NCBI GenBank assembly: GCA_021324825.1 | Contig: JAJPII010000026.1 | Location: 1-64,000 of the forward strand | Length of the DNA stretch: 64,000 nt | DNA from: Spartobacteria bacterium | Lineage (GTDB): Bacteria > Verrucomicrobiota > Verrucomicrobiia > Chthoniobacterales > Chthoniobacteraceae | Reading direction: 5' to 3' | Shown: positions 9,569 through 17,235 of the stretch, piece by piece | How the letters are laid out: each line of letters starts with the position of its first letter | How positions within the stretch are numbered: the stretch's first letter is position 1 | Position numbers and translations under genes: made by a program | Notes under the pieces: generated by a model | The model's database searches: none | What the model was told of the DNA's origin: nothing | Seen by the model: only the letters and a program-made list of their open reading frames with translations

Positions 9569-9955
9569 CCCCCGTTGCGGGCAAAAAAATCGGGCGGACT
9601 TCTGTTTTCTTCTTGAACTAAAACGATGCGCTCGCTATTCTCCGCCCGGTTGGGCGCGAGAGGAGAAGAGCGGTGTGAATAACTTGTGAAAAACCCCCGG
9701 CGGTCTGCTTCTCTCCCTTCCCGACAGAGCCTCCCCTAAGAATGACGACAAACGTGGAACTTTTGCCCGCAAAAGCCCTTGGAAAGGCTGTTCCACGGAA
9801 GACAAACCTGTAAGTCACACAAAATCAATGACTTACACGGAGCGCATTCGTTCGATTTTCGTTATTGCCTCCTTCACCCGTCATCCCGCTCCCCCAGTCG
9901 ACGAAGGTTTTCCCCCTGCAACAGAGACAGCATCACTGAAAAGACGCGCAGGTAA
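9569..9955. other. Candidate replication origin / dnaA control region
   Basis: This 387-bp non-coding stretch before dnaA contains a perfect DnaA box (TTATTCACA on the minus strand, 9682-9674) and a one-mismatch box in the same orientation 11 bp on (9693-9685). It has several inverted repeats: CTTTTGC/GCAAAAG (9760-9775), enclosed by GTGGAAC (9754-9760) and GTTCCAC (9790-9796), and TGTAAGTCA (9809-9817) with TGACTTACA (9829-9837). The position next to dnaA-dnaN and the boxes are what an oriC or an autoregulated dnaA promoter would show. No clear AT-rich unwinding element with DnaA-trios was recognised. Confidence 0.5.
9613..9641 (+). promoter_or_regulatory. Candidate sigma-70 promoter upstream of dnaA
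   Basis: TTGAAC (9613-9618), a 17-bp spacer and TATTCT (9636-9641). The perfect DnaA box lies about 30 bp downstream of the -10, a layout that would suit DnaA autoregulation. The leader to the dnaA start would be about 300 nt, so another promoter nearer the gene is also possible. Confidence 0.4.
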
Positions 9956-11329
9956 ATGAGTGTGAGTAAGTTACCAACGGACGGCGATTTTACGGCGATC
10001 TGGAACCGCATGGGGGATTTCCTGAAGCCCAAGGTAAGCGCGGATACGTACCAGCGCTGGTTCCACCACGTCCACCTCGCAAAGGCCGACGAAACCTCCG
10101 TCACGCTCAACGTCCCAAACAAGATTTTTCAATTCTGGATCGAATCGAACTACCTGCCCCTCCTGAAGGCTGCGATCCTCTCCGAATTCGGCTCCCCCCG
10201 CGCCCTCCACTTCTCATTCCGCGACGACCATCCCGAGGACGGCAATTCTTCTCCGGACGAAGCCCCCGTCCCCGCCGCGCAGATCGGGCAGGCCGCGCCC
10301 GCCTCCGCCAACGGGATGAACCCGCGCTACATCTTCGACTCCTTCGTCATCGGCGCGAACAACCAGTTCGCGCACGCCGCGGCGCTGGCCGTCGCGCAAT
10401 CGCCGGCCAAAACCTACAACCCGCTCTTCGTCTACGGCAGCGTCGGCCTCGGCAAGACCCACTTGATGCAGGCGATCGGCCAGCGCATCGCCTCCGCCAA
10501 AAAGAGCGCCAAGGTTTTCTACCTCTCCAGCGAACGATTCACCAACGAGTTCATCGACGCCATCCAGAACAACACCCTCGTCAAATTCCGAAAGCGGTAC
10601 CGCCAGGCGGACATCCTCCTCATCGACGACATCCAGTTCCTCGCGGGCAAGGAAAGATCGCAGGAAGAATTCTTCCACACCTTCAACACCCTCTGGGACG
10701 GGCACAAGCAGATCGTCCTCTCCAGCGACCGCCCCCCGAGCGAAATCGCAAACCTCGAACAGCGGCTCGTCTCGCGCTTCGAGTGGGGGCTTACCGCGGA
10801 ACTCCAGCCCCCCGACATCGAGACCCGCGTCGCCATCCTCCGCAAAAAAGCCCAGGCCTTCGAGATAAAGCTGCCCGACAAGACATTGGAATTCCTCGCC
10901 GAGCGCATCCGTTCCAACGTGCGGCGGCTCGAAGGCGCATTGATGCGGGTGGCCTCCTACGCCTCGCTCAGCGGGCGCGAACTCAACGCCGAAGCCATCG
11001 AAAACCTGCTCAAAGACATCCTGCAAGAAGAAGCGCGGCGCACGGTCACCATCGACCAGATACAGCGGCGCGTGGCCGAATACTACGACGTGCGCCTCGC
11101 GGACATGACCAGCAAACGGCGTCCGCAAAACATCGCCTTCCCGCGGCAGATCGCCATGTATCTCGCGCGCGAGCTGACCAAATCCTCCCTGTGCGAGATC
11201 GGCGAATCCTTCGGCGGCAGGGATCACGGCACCGTCCTCTATGCCCACCGGCTGGTGAAAAGCAGGATGATGGAGGATCGCGACGTGCGGCAGATCGTCT
11301 CGCTGCTCGCCGGCCAGTTGGATAGATAG
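9956..11329 (+). CDS. dnaA: Chromosomal replication initiator DnaA
   Basis: This 457-residue AAA+ ATPase binds DnaA boxes and opens the origin. Domain I occupies the N-terminus (about residues 1-85), followed by a short variable linker. Domain III starts with YIFDSFVIGANNQFAHAAA and has Walker A GSVGLGKT (about 161-168) and Walker B LLIDDIQFL (about 221). Domain IV ends with the DNA-binding signature IGESFGGRDHGTVLYAHR (about 415-430). The ATG at 9956 is preceded by a weak AGG; a GTG two codons downstream is an alternative. It is followed by dnaN, the classic origin-proximal order. Confidence 0.98.
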   Translation: MSVSKLPTDGDFTAIWNRMGDFLKPKVSADTYQRWFHHVHLAKADETSVTLNVPNKIFQFWIESNYLPLLKAAILSEFGSPRALHFSFRDDHPEDGNSSPDEAPVPAAQIGQAAPASANGMNPRYIFDSFVIGANNQFAHAAALAVAQSPAKTYNPLFVYGSVGLGKTHLMQAIGQRIASAKKSAKVFYLSSERFTNEFIDAIQNNTLVKFRKRYRQADILLIDDIQFLAGKERSQEEFFHTFNTLWDGHKQIVLSSDRPPSEIANLEQRLVSRFEWGLTAELQPPDIETRVAILRKKAQAFEIKLPDKTLEFLAERIRSNVRRLEGALMRVASYASLSGRELNAEAIENLLKDILQEEARRTVTIDQIQRRVAEYYDVRLADMTSKRRPQNIAFPRQIAMYLARELTKSSLCEIGESFGGRDHGTVLYAHRLVKSRMMEDRDVRQIVSLLAGQLDR

Positions 11330-11338
11330 CCCAGGCAG

Positions 11339-11426
11339 CGTCATGCGCTTATCGCCCGCTCTTGGTTGCAGAGGCGGCTGTGCCAGCCGCCCGGAGGCGG
11401 GAGGCGACACCCAAAGTGCATGACAC
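11339..11426 (+). repeat. Dispersed palindromic element, copy 2 (internal deletion)
   Basis: Left outer end (TCATGCGCTTAT-CGCCCGCTCTTG type) from about 11339, left arm 11365-11391, then the right outer end AAAGTGCATGACAC at 11413-11426. The right inner arm is missing, so this copy looks like an internal-deletion derivative of the full element. It lies between dnaA and dnaN. Confidence 0.75.
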
Positions 11427-11525
11427 CCTCCAAAGGGGCCGTGCGGGCGGCTTGACTCAAAGTTCGATGTGGTTTATGCACAGGGTTCTCGCGGCTGCTT
11501 TCCGGCGGCGGCGGACCTCCAAAAT

Positions 11526-12620
11526 ATGAAATTCAGCGTCAGCAAAGATAAGCTCGTCCAAGGGCTCCAAACGGTCCAGAACGTCGTCAGCACGCGCACC
11601 ACCCTGCCGATCCTCTCCAACGTCCTTCTCCAGGCCGGCGAAGGCGAAGTGCGGCTCACCACCACCGACCTCGACGTCGGCGTGCGCGGCGCCGTCGAAG
11701 CCGCCGTCGAGCGCCCAGGCGCCACCACCCTTCCCGCCCGGCGCTTCCTCAGCATCATCCGCGAGCTTCCCACCGCCGAGATACAAGTCGAGGTCGACTC
11801 CAAGAACCAGGCCTCCATCCGCAGCGGCCCCAGCTTCTTCAAAATCCTCGGCCTGCCGGAGGAAGAATTCCCCCCCCTCCCGAAATTCGAAGACGCCAAA
11901 GTCTTCACCATCCGGCAGAAAGACCTGAAGGACGGCCTGAAAAAAACCTCCTACGCCATCTCCACGGACGAGACCCGCTACGTCCTGAACGGCATCCTCT
12001 GTTCCTTCAAGGACAACAAGCTCACCCTCGTCGCCACCGATGGCCGCCGGCTCGCCCTCGTCGACATCGAGATGGAATTCCCGCGCAGCCATGAAGTCGA
12101 CATCATCATCCCCGCCAAAGCCGTCACGGAAATCCAGCGCCTGCTCACCGACGACGGCGACGCGAAACTCACCGTCGGCGCGAACCAGGTCTCATTCGAA
12201 GCCAACAACACCCTCCTCGTCTCGAAACTCATCGAGGGAAACTACCCCAACTACCGCCAGGTCATTCCCAATGAAGCCAAAGAGCGCGTCACCCTCGAGC
12301 GGGAAATCTTCCTGAACTCCGTGCACCGCGTCTCGCTCCTCGCGAGCGAAAAATCGAACTCGGTGAAACTCGTCTTCTCCAGGAACAACATCGACATCAT
12401 GGCGAACACGCCCGAAGTCGGCGAAGCGAAGGAATCCCTCCCCGTGCAATACAAGGGGAAGGAACTCTCCATCGCCTTCAACCCCGAATTCCTCATGGCG
12501 CCGCTGAGAAACCTGTCGAATGACGAAATATTCTTTGATCTCATCGACGAAATGAGTCCCGGCGTCCTGAAAATACAGAGTCCCTTTCTGTATGTCCTGA
12601 TGCCGATGCGCATCAGTTGA
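11526..12620 (+). CDS. dnaN: DNA polymerase III sliding clamp (beta subunit) DnaN
   Basis: A 364-residue protein with the three-fold clamp architecture. It begins MKFSVSKDKLVQGLQ, has the inter-domain TLPARRFLSIIREL and YVLNGILCSF segments, and ends with the conserved C-terminal YVLMPMRIS. As a dimer it encircles DNA and tethers replicative and repair polymerases. The ATG at 11526 gives the standard N-terminus; an upstream in-frame extension to 11469 is not family-like. It is separated from dnaA by a palindromic element and followed directly by tRNA-Leu. Confidence 0.97.
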   Translation: MKFSVSKDKLVQGLQTVQNVVSTRTTLPILSNVLLQAGEGEVRLTTTDLDVGVRGAVEAAVERPGATTLPARRFLSIIRELPTAEIQVEVDSKNQASIRSGPSFFKILGLPEEEFPPLPKFEDAKVFTIRQKDLKDGLKKTSYAISTDETRYVLNGILCSFKDNKLTLVATDGRRLALVDIEMEFPRSHEVDIIIPAKAVTEIQRLLTDDGDAKLTVGANQVSFEANNTLLVSKLIEGNYPNYRQVIPNEAKERVTLEREIFLNSVHRVSLLASEKSNSVKLVFSRNNIDIMANTPEVGEAKESLPVQYKGKELSIAFNPEFLMAPLRNLSNDEIFFDLIDEMSPGVLKIQSPFLYVLMPMRIS

Positions 12621-12640
12621 TGTATAGTGGGAATTCCCGC

Positions 12641-12725
12641 GCTCACGTGGCGGAACTGGCAGACGCGTACGGCTCAGGACCGTATGGGGCAACCCGTGGA
12701 GGTTCGAGTCCTCTCGTGAGCACCA
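12641..12725 (+). tRNA. tRNA-Leu (anticodon CAG)
   Basis: An 85-nt cloverleaf. The acceptor stem GCTCACG (12641-12647) pairs with CGTGAGC (12715-12721), followed by discriminator A and an encoded CCA (12723-12725). The anticodon loop CTCAGGA gives anticodon CAG, flanked by a 5-bp stem (TACGG/CCGTA). A long variable arm marks it as a class II tRNA, and GGTTCGAGTCC is the T arm. It reads the CUG leucine codon, a major codon in this GC-rich genome. Confidence 0.97.
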
Positions 12726-12772
12726 CCGCCCGGCGCGAGATTGACAAACCGCCGAGCGATGTTACTGGCGAC

Positions 12773-12794
12773 AAAAAAGGACCTCGCCGAGGTC
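12773..12794 (-). terminator. Rho-independent terminator of the NYN/membrane-protein operon
   Basis: On the minus strand GACCTC, a 3-nt loop and GAGGTC (12794-12780) are followed by six T's (12778-12773). It lies about 76 bp beyond the end of the minus-strand membrane-protein gene, so it most likely ends that operon. The rest of 12726-12869 is featureless. Confidence 0.65.
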
Positions 12795-12869
12795 GAGGGT
12801 GCGCTTCACCGGCCAAGTCGCCGTGTTTGCAGGAATCGTGGCCGGTCTGCTTAAACTGATAAGCCTTAG

Positions 12870-13166
12870 TTAGCGCTTCTCCTCGCGCGAGAAAATCTCC
12901 GCCCTTAAGCGGCGGCGTTCCTGGCGGGCGCGGCGGCGCAATGCGAGCAGGTCGTACAGCGCCAGAAGGAGCGCGCATAACGTCAGCCATGCGCAGGCTG
13001 CCCAATAGGAAAGAAACACCAGCGGCCGCGCCGTCAGGGGGGCGCTCAAAAATGTCGAGCCGCAGAAGACCATCAGCATCGCCGCGAGGATGATGACAAA
13101 CATCACGCCCCGCCGCGTGTTCTGGTCGTAAACCAGGCCCCTGGTAAACTGGATGAGCAGCTTCAC
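12870..13166 (-). CDS. Small two-helix membrane protein, unknown function
   Basis: A 98-residue protein not recognised beyond its topology. Two hydrophobic segments (about residues 22-40 and 47-70) are followed by a very basic tail (LRRRARQERRRLRAEIFSRE) expected to lie in the cytoplasm. It starts 18 bp after the stop of the NYN-domain gene on the same strand, and a terminator follows, so the two form a short operon. The basic tail could bind RNA or ribosomes, which would fit a link to a nuclease; this is speculation. Confidence 0.7.
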   Translation of the reverse strand: MKLLIQFTRGLVYDQNTRRGVMFVIILAAMLMVFCGSTFLSAPLTARPLVFLSYWAACAWLTLCALLLALYDLLALRRRARQERRRLRAEIFSREEKR

Positions 13167-13184
13167 GGAAATCTTCCGGCAATC

Positions 13185-13622
13185 TCAGCGGTGCGCATGG
13201 ACTTTCAAGGCGCGCTCGAAACCGGCGCGGGCTTCGTCCACCCTCTCTTTCAAGCCTTGGGCCGTGATGCACAGCGCGCCGAAGGCGCTCGCGGTTTGTT
13301 GTTCGAGCATGTCGGAGGTCGCCACCGTTATCTCGCGCCTGCCGCCGTATTTGGCCACGAGCCGCTCGACGATGTCATCCGCCGTTTGCCCGGCGCCAGA
13401 GTAGAAAATTTGTATCCCGGCCGGTTCCGAAGCATCGGAGGCCGCGACGCCTTTGCCGTCGAATACCGCGACGACGTGGATTCCGGTGTAATCCTGATAA
13501 TCGGTGAGCGCCTTCACCAGCGCTTCCCTGGCGAGGGAGCCTTTCCGCTGATGAAGGCGCCGCAACTCGGGCCACGCAAAGATGATGCTGTGCCCGTCAA
13601 CGAGAAGCACGCGCGCGTTCAC
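13185..13622 (-). CDS. NYN-domain (YacP/Rae1-like) ribonuclease
   Basis: A 145-residue PIN-like nuclease of the NYN_YacP family. The N-terminal strand ARVLLVDGHSIIFAW carries the first conserved acidic residue, VVAVFDGKG the second, and AGQTADDIVERL and VATSDMLEQ further acidic positions. In Bacillus, the relative Rae1 cleaves mRNA inside the ribosome. The GTG at 13622 puts the domain at the very N-terminus; a TTG at 13658 in the same frame would add 12 residues. It is the first gene of a two-gene operon with the small membrane protein. Confidence 0.75.
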   Translation of the reverse strand: MNARVLLVDGHSIIFAWPELRRLHQRKGSLAREALVKALTDYQDYTGIHVVAVFDGKGVAASDASEPAGIQIFYSGAGQTADDIVERLVAKYGGRREITVATSDMLEQQTASAFGALCITAQGLKERVDEARAGFERALKVHAHR

Positions 13623-13664
13623 GGCCCGAAATATATCCGAGCCGCATCCGCTCCGCAATACGCG

Positions 13665-13916
13665 CTACCAGCGATGCCAGCGGCCGCCGAAGCTGACGGT
13701 GACCCCGGGGCCCGGCGGGTAGTAATATCCCGGCCCGTAGTAATAGCCGTACGGGTAGCCATAGTAGCCGTTATATGGGCCGTAGTAGCCGTAGTAATGG
13801 TGATGCCAATGGTGGTGATGCCACGGACGAGCCTGCGCCGTCGCAGGCGCTGCGAAGACCATCGCCAGGGCGGCCGCCGCGCCCAGCATCCACTTGTTCA
13901 ACTTGATCGGTTTCAT
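13665..13916 (-). CDS. Small secreted His/Tyr/Gly-rich protein
   Basis: An 83-residue protein with a signal peptide (cleavage near the AQA-RP boundary, about residue 30). The mature part is low complexity: a histidine cluster (WHHHHWHHHYY) then repeated Tyr-Gly-Pro units and a final short hydrophobic strand. A GAGGGAA ribosome-binding site lies just upstream of the ATG at 13916, which decides this start over one 18 codons further up. Function unknown; histidine-rich clusters often bind metals, and Gly/Tyr/Pro repeats occur in envelope proteins. Its own promoter region contains an inverted repeat at 13941-13963. Confidence 0.75.
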   Translation of the reverse strand: MKPIKLNKWMLGAAAALAMVFAAPATAQARPWHHHHWHHHYYGYYGPYNGYYGYPYGYYYGPGYYYPPGPGVTVSFGGRWHRW

Positions 13917-13940
13917 AAATTCCCTCTTTTTTTGAATCGT

Positions 13941-13967
13941 CCCGCCTGGGTTGGCCGGGCGGGTTTT
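13941..13967 (+). terminator. Hairpin followed by T's, plus strand (possible terminator or attenuator)
   Basis: CCCGCC (13941-13946) pairs with GGCGGG (13958-13963) across an 11-nt loop and is followed by TTTT. It sits in the divergent gap between the His/Tyr-rich gene and the small plus-strand frame at 14019. No obvious plus-strand gene ends just before it, so its role is unclear. Confidence 0.3.
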
Positions 13968-14018
13968 CATCCTTCAAAAACATTAGACTTTTGCCGCCCA
14001 TCTTTTATTCAAAGAGAC

Positions 14019-14168
14019 GTGGACGATGAAAAGCCCAAACCGCCTCTTCTCCTGAGGATTCTCATCTTCCTTTTGTTCGCCTCGCTCAGTTACGGGAGCT
14101 ACTGCCTCCTGGCGAAGAATCCGCTCGTTTTCCATTTCGCGAAGCACCCGGCTCCGGCTCAGCGCTGA
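14019..14168 (+). CDS. Possible 49-residue single-helix membrane protein
   Basis: A short frame from a GTG at 14019, preceded by AAAGAG. The product has a Lys/Pro-rich acidic head (VDDEKPKPPLLLR), one hydrophobic helix (about residues 10-32) and a short polar tail. It ends 10 bp inside the 3' end of the convergent avtA gene. The clean topology supports a real small membrane protein, but the length is too short for certainty and no homolog is recognised. Confidence 0.4.
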   Translation: MDDEKPKPPLLLRILIFLLFASLSYGSYCLLAKNPLVFHFAKHPAPAQR

Positions 14169-15406
14169 CCGTACGCGCGCCGGACTTCCTCGGCCAGGAT
14201 CTCTATCCCGCGCCGGAGCGCTTCCGGCTTCGCGCCGTACGTCACGCGGATGCACTCCTGTTTGTGCCGCCATGGCTCTTCCAGGCCGCTGAAAAAGTAG
14301 CTGCCGGGAACGATGAGCGCTTTCCGGGCTTTCAGCCTCTCGTACAGTTCGCGGTCGGTGATCGGCAGATCGCGGAACCAGAGCCACAGAAAAAAGGCGC
14401 CCTCGCAAACGTGGACATGGTAGTCCAGCGAATCGTCGAACGCCTGCGCGATCCATTCCCGCGCCTGCAGGCTGCGCGCCTGGTAGAACGGGCGGATGAC
14501 CTCCCGGCACATTCCGGTGATCTCGCCGCTCTCGAACAGGGGCCGCGTTATCACCTGGCCGACGGAGCTGGTGGAGAGGACGAGCGCGGCGTTCATGACC
14601 GCCACCCGCTCGATGATCTCCTCGTTCGCGACGACGATCCCCGTGCGCAAACCGGGCAGGCCGAGCTTCGAGAGGCTGAATACATTGATGATGTTTTCAT
14701 TCCACAACGGCTTCACTTCCTTGAAGACGACGTTGGGGAACGGCTGGCCGTACGCGGCGTCCACCATGAGGTAAATGCCCCGTTCGGACGCCATCGCCGC
14801 GAGCCGTTCCATCTCGGCGTCGGTGACGAGGTTCGCGCTGGGATTCGTCGGGCGGGAGAGGCAGATGGCGGCGATCTCCGGGCCGATCTCGCCGAAGTCG
14901 ATCCGGTATTTGAACTCGTGGCTTCCCAACAGTTCGATCCGCGGCTTCCAGGCCGTGAACATACCCTCCGCCACGCCCTGGCTGGCGTAGCCGATATATT
15001 CCGGCGCCAGCGGGAAGAGGATTTTCCTCGCCGAAAGACCGTCCGGCCCGGCCAGCATGTTGAAGAGCAGAAAATTCGCGGCCTGTCCGCCGATGGTGAC
15101 GGCGATGTTGTCCGAAGTCAGGTTCCAGCCGAACGTCCGGTTAAAAAAACCGGCCATCGCCTCCAGGAAGGCCGGCCTGCCGCGCGGCGTCTCGTAGTCG
15201 CCGAGCATCGTTTCCATCGCGCCCGGCCTGGCCAGGATTTCCTCCAGCCGCCGCCTCCAGAGCGCTTCCACCTCCGGGATGTGCGCGGGATTGCCCCCGC
15301 CCATCATGATCATCTCGCCGCCGCTGAGGCCGCGCCCCAGGTCGTGCATCAACTCCGAGATGCCCGAGGGCGAGGAGAACTTTCGGCCAAAGTCGGATAA
15401 GCGCAC
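14159..15406 (-). CDS. avtA: Valine-pyruvate transaminase AvtA
   Basis: A 415-residue fold-type I PLP aminotransferase that interconverts valine/2-ketoisovalerate with pyruvate/alanine. It aligns by eye with E. coli AvtA (417 residues) throughout: GGGNPAHIPE, FPLAPEYIGYA, SRPTNPSANL, VDAAYGQPFP, the PLP-lysine motif SLSKLGLPGLR (Lys about 247), EGAFFLWLWFRDLPIT and VPGSYFFSGLE. The GTG at 15406 is chosen because VRLSDFGRKFSSPSGI matches the E. coli N-terminus; the frame stays open further upstream but that part is antisense to vsr. It is divergent from vsr with a 78-bp gap. Confidence 0.93.
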   Translation of the reverse strand: MRLSDFGRKFSSPSGISELMHDLGRGLSGGEMIMMGGGNPAHIPEVEALWRRRLEEILARPGAMETMLGDYETPRGRPAFLEAMAGFFNRTFGWNLTSDNIAVTIGGQAANFLLFNMLAGPDGLSARKILFPLAPEYIGYASQGVAEGMFTAWKPRIELLGSHEFKYRIDFGEIGPEIAAICLSRPTNPSANLVTDAEMERLAAMASERGIYLMVDAAYGQPFPNVVFKEVKPLWNENIINVFSLSKLGLPGLRTGIVVANEEIIERVAVMNAALVLSTSSVGQVITRPLFESGEITGMCREVIRPFYQARSLQAREWIAQAFDDSLDYHVHVCEGAFFLWLWFRDLPITDRELYERLKARKALIVPGSYFFSGLEEPWRHKQECIRVTYGAKPEALRRGIEILAEEVRRAYGQR

Positions 15407-15484
15407 TTGGTGCGATGGTGCGAAATCCACTCCGCCACCGCAAGAGCATTGAAGCGCCGCATTTATTCTGCCAAAAGGGGATTC

Positions 15485-15934
15485 GTGAGCGACGTCTTCA
15501 GCCCCGCGGAACGTTCGCGCGTCATGGCGGCTGTCCGTTCCCGCGGCAACCGCTCCACGGAACTCCTGCTCGCCGCGCTCTTCCGCTCCGCGAAGATTAC
15601 GGGCTGGCGGCGACACTACAAGATCACGGGCAAACCCGATTTCGCGTTTCCGAAAGAGAAGATCGCCGTCTTCGTGGACGGCTGTTTCTGGCATGGCTGC
15701 CCGCGGTGCGGGGCATTGCCCGCGTCGAATCGCGCTTATTGGCGGGCCAAGATCGCTCGGAATACCGTGCGCGACGCGCGGCAAAGCCAGACGCTCAAAA
15801 AACGCAAATGGCGCGTCCTGAGAATCTGGGAGCATGAACTGAAGAACGCGAGACGCGTCTTGCGCAGGATTCAGAAAACGCTGGCGACAGGCGATTCGCC
15901 CGCGCTTCCTGAGCCGGGGTCGCCGTCGTTGTAG
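15485..15934 (+). CDS. vsr: Very short patch repair endonuclease Vsr
   Basis: A 149-residue endonuclease that nicks next to T:G mismatches made by deamination of 5-methylcytosine. Family features: FSPAERSRVMAAVRSRGNRSTE at the N-terminus (seen as a continuous block), TGKPDFAF with the catalytic Asp, VFVDGCFWHGCPRCG around the structural zinc site, FW/YW-type NRAYWRAKIARNTVRD and WRVLRIWEHEL. The GTG at 15485 has AGGGG six bases upstream, which decides the start. It precedes a cytosine-5 methyltransferase on the same strand, the expected partner, with a palindromic element between them. Confidence 0.92.
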   Translation: MSDVFSPAERSRVMAAVRSRGNRSTELLLAALFRSAKITGWRRHYKITGKPDFAFPKEKIAVFVDGCFWHGCPRCGALPASNRAYWRAKIARNTVRDARQSQTLKKRKWRVLRIWEHELKNARRVLRRIQKTLATGDSPALPEPGSPSL

Positions 15935-16054
15935 AGGCGGCTGTGCCAGCCGCCCGGGGGCGGGAGGCAACGCCAAAGCGCCGGACCGTTCCGTTTCTTT
16001 AGGCGGCTGGCACAGCCGCCTCTACAACGAAGAGCGGGCAAAAGTGCATGACAC
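15928..16054 (+). repeat. Dispersed palindromic element, copy 3 (both arms, right outer end)
   Basis: Left arm 15928-15954, right arm 16002-16028 and right outer end GAGCGGGCAAAAGTGCATGACAC to 16054 (read in two pieces). It overlaps the last codons of vsr by a few bases and separates vsr from the methyltransferase gene. The left outer end is absent. Confidence 0.85.
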
Positions 16055-16081
16055 GATCTAGGAATCTGGCAAAGTGCCCCG

Positions 16082-17155
16082 GTGGAAGGCTTCCTCGACT
16101 TCTTCGCCGGCAGCGGCCTCGTGACGGAGGGAATGCGCGGGTTCTTCCGCGCGGTTTGGGCGAATGACCATTGCCCGAAAAAGGCGGCCGTCTACCGGGC
16201 CAACTTTGCTTCCGGGCGCTTCATGCAATGCGGCATCGAGAGGGTGCGGGGCGGGGACGTGCCGGAGGCCGCGCTGGGGTGGGCCAGCTTTCCCTGCCAG
16301 GATTTATCCCTCGCCGGACGGGTCGCGGGCATCGGGGGGGATCGCAGCGGGCTGGCTTGGGAGTGGCTCCGCGTCGTCGATGAAATGGGAGGGCCTCCCC
16401 TGCTCGTCGCCGAGAACGTCGCCGGCCTTGTCTCGGCGCGGAACGGAGCGCACTACCAGGTTTTGCACGACGCCCTCCAGGCGCGCGGTTACCGCTCCGG
16501 CGCGCTGGAACTGAACGCCATCCGCTGGCTGCCCCAATCGCGCCCGCGAATCTTCGTGGTAAGCGTCCGCGCCGATTTGGACGTATCCCGTTTCACCGAA
16601 AAATCTCCCGGGTGGGCGCATTCCTCCGCAATCGTTCGCGCCGCGGGGAGAGTGAACGATTTTCTTTGGTGGAAACTGCCGGAGCCGCCCGCGAGAGAGA
16701 GCTTCCTGGAGGACATAATCGACCCCGGCGCGGAGTGCAACGCGGAGCCGGTGACGAGGCGTGTTCTCGGCCTTCTTTCGCCCCGGCATCAAACCCGGCT
16801 GTTGCGGGAGATGGCAAATGGCTTCCAGGTCGCGCCCGGGTATAAGCGCACGCGCGAAGGCCGTCAGGTGCTGGAACTGCGCTTTGACCGGGTTGCCGGC
16901 TGCCTGCGAACTCCCGAAGGAGGCAGCAGCCGGCAGGTGCTCGTGTTGAAGAGGGACGGCAGGCTGGCCACGCGCCTCCTGACCGTGCGGGAAGCCGCGC
17001 GTTTGATGGGCGTGCGCGATGATTACCGGATTCCCGGTTCCTACAACGACGGGTACCGGGCGATGGGCGACGCGGTGGCCGTGCCGGTGGTCCGCCACCT
17101 GGCGGAATACCTTCTGGAGCCGCTCTGCTCCGCCCAAAAAAAAGACGGCGCTTGA
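16082..17155 (+). CDS. DNA (cytosine-5)-methyltransferase
   Basis: A 357-residue C5-methyltransferase. Motif I FLDFFAGSGLVTEGM binds S-adenosylmethionine; motif IV SFPCQDLSLAG holds the catalytic Cys72; motif VI is VAENV; motif VIII is QSRPRIFVV; motif X is GDAVAVPV near the C-terminus. The target-recognition region lies between VIII and IX (about residues 190-290). The GTG at 16082 follows an in-frame stop shortly upstream. No restriction endonuclease is visible beside it, so with vsr it looks like an orphan (regulatory or anti-restriction) methylase. Recognition sequence cannot be read from the protein. Confidence 0.92.
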   Translation: MEGFLDFFAGSGLVTEGMRGFFRAVWANDHCPKKAAVYRANFASGRFMQCGIERVRGGDVPEAALGWASFPCQDLSLAGRVAGIGGDRSGLAWEWLRVVDEMGGPPLLVAENVAGLVSARNGAHYQVLHDALQARGYRSGALELNAIRWLPQSRPRIFVVSVRADLDVSRFTEKSPGWAHSSAIVRAAGRVNDFLWWKLPEPPARESFLEDIIDPGAECNAEPVTRRVLGLLSPRHQTRLLREMANGFQVAPGYKRTREGRQVLELRFDRVAGCLRTPEGGSSRQVLVLKRDGRLATRLLTVREAARLMGVRDDYRIPGSYNDGYRAMGDAVAVPVVRHLAEYLLEPLCSAQKKDGA

Positions 17156-17162
17156 AAGCGCC
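17136..17162 (-). terminator. Rho-independent terminator of the outer-membrane protein gene
   Basis: The perfect palindrome GGCGCTTGAAAGCGCC (17147-17162) is followed on the minus strand by eight T's (17143-17136). It lies about 75 bp beyond the end of the minus-strand outer-membrane protein gene and inside the last codons of the convergent methyltransferase gene. A second GC-rich hairpin (about 17187-17209) lies between the two. Confidence 0.7.
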
Positions 17163-17235
17163 GCCGGTTTGAACCCCTTGCATCCCCCCGGGCGAAGATC
17201 GCCCGGAGGGAGCACGGGTTTTTGAGTGTTTGTCT

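Noticed and set aside
12741-12746. A perfect TTGACA just after tRNA-Leu
   Set aside because: No -10 at 16-18 bp and no plus-strand gene downstream; probably chance.
12617-12859. An 80-codon plus-strand frame covering tRNA-Leu
   Set aside because: It overlaps the whole tRNA gene and its product is a translation of the tRNA sequence.
15407-15976. N-terminal extension of avtA to 15976
   Set aside because: It would run antisense through vsr and the palindromic element; the AvtA N-terminus matches a start at 15406.
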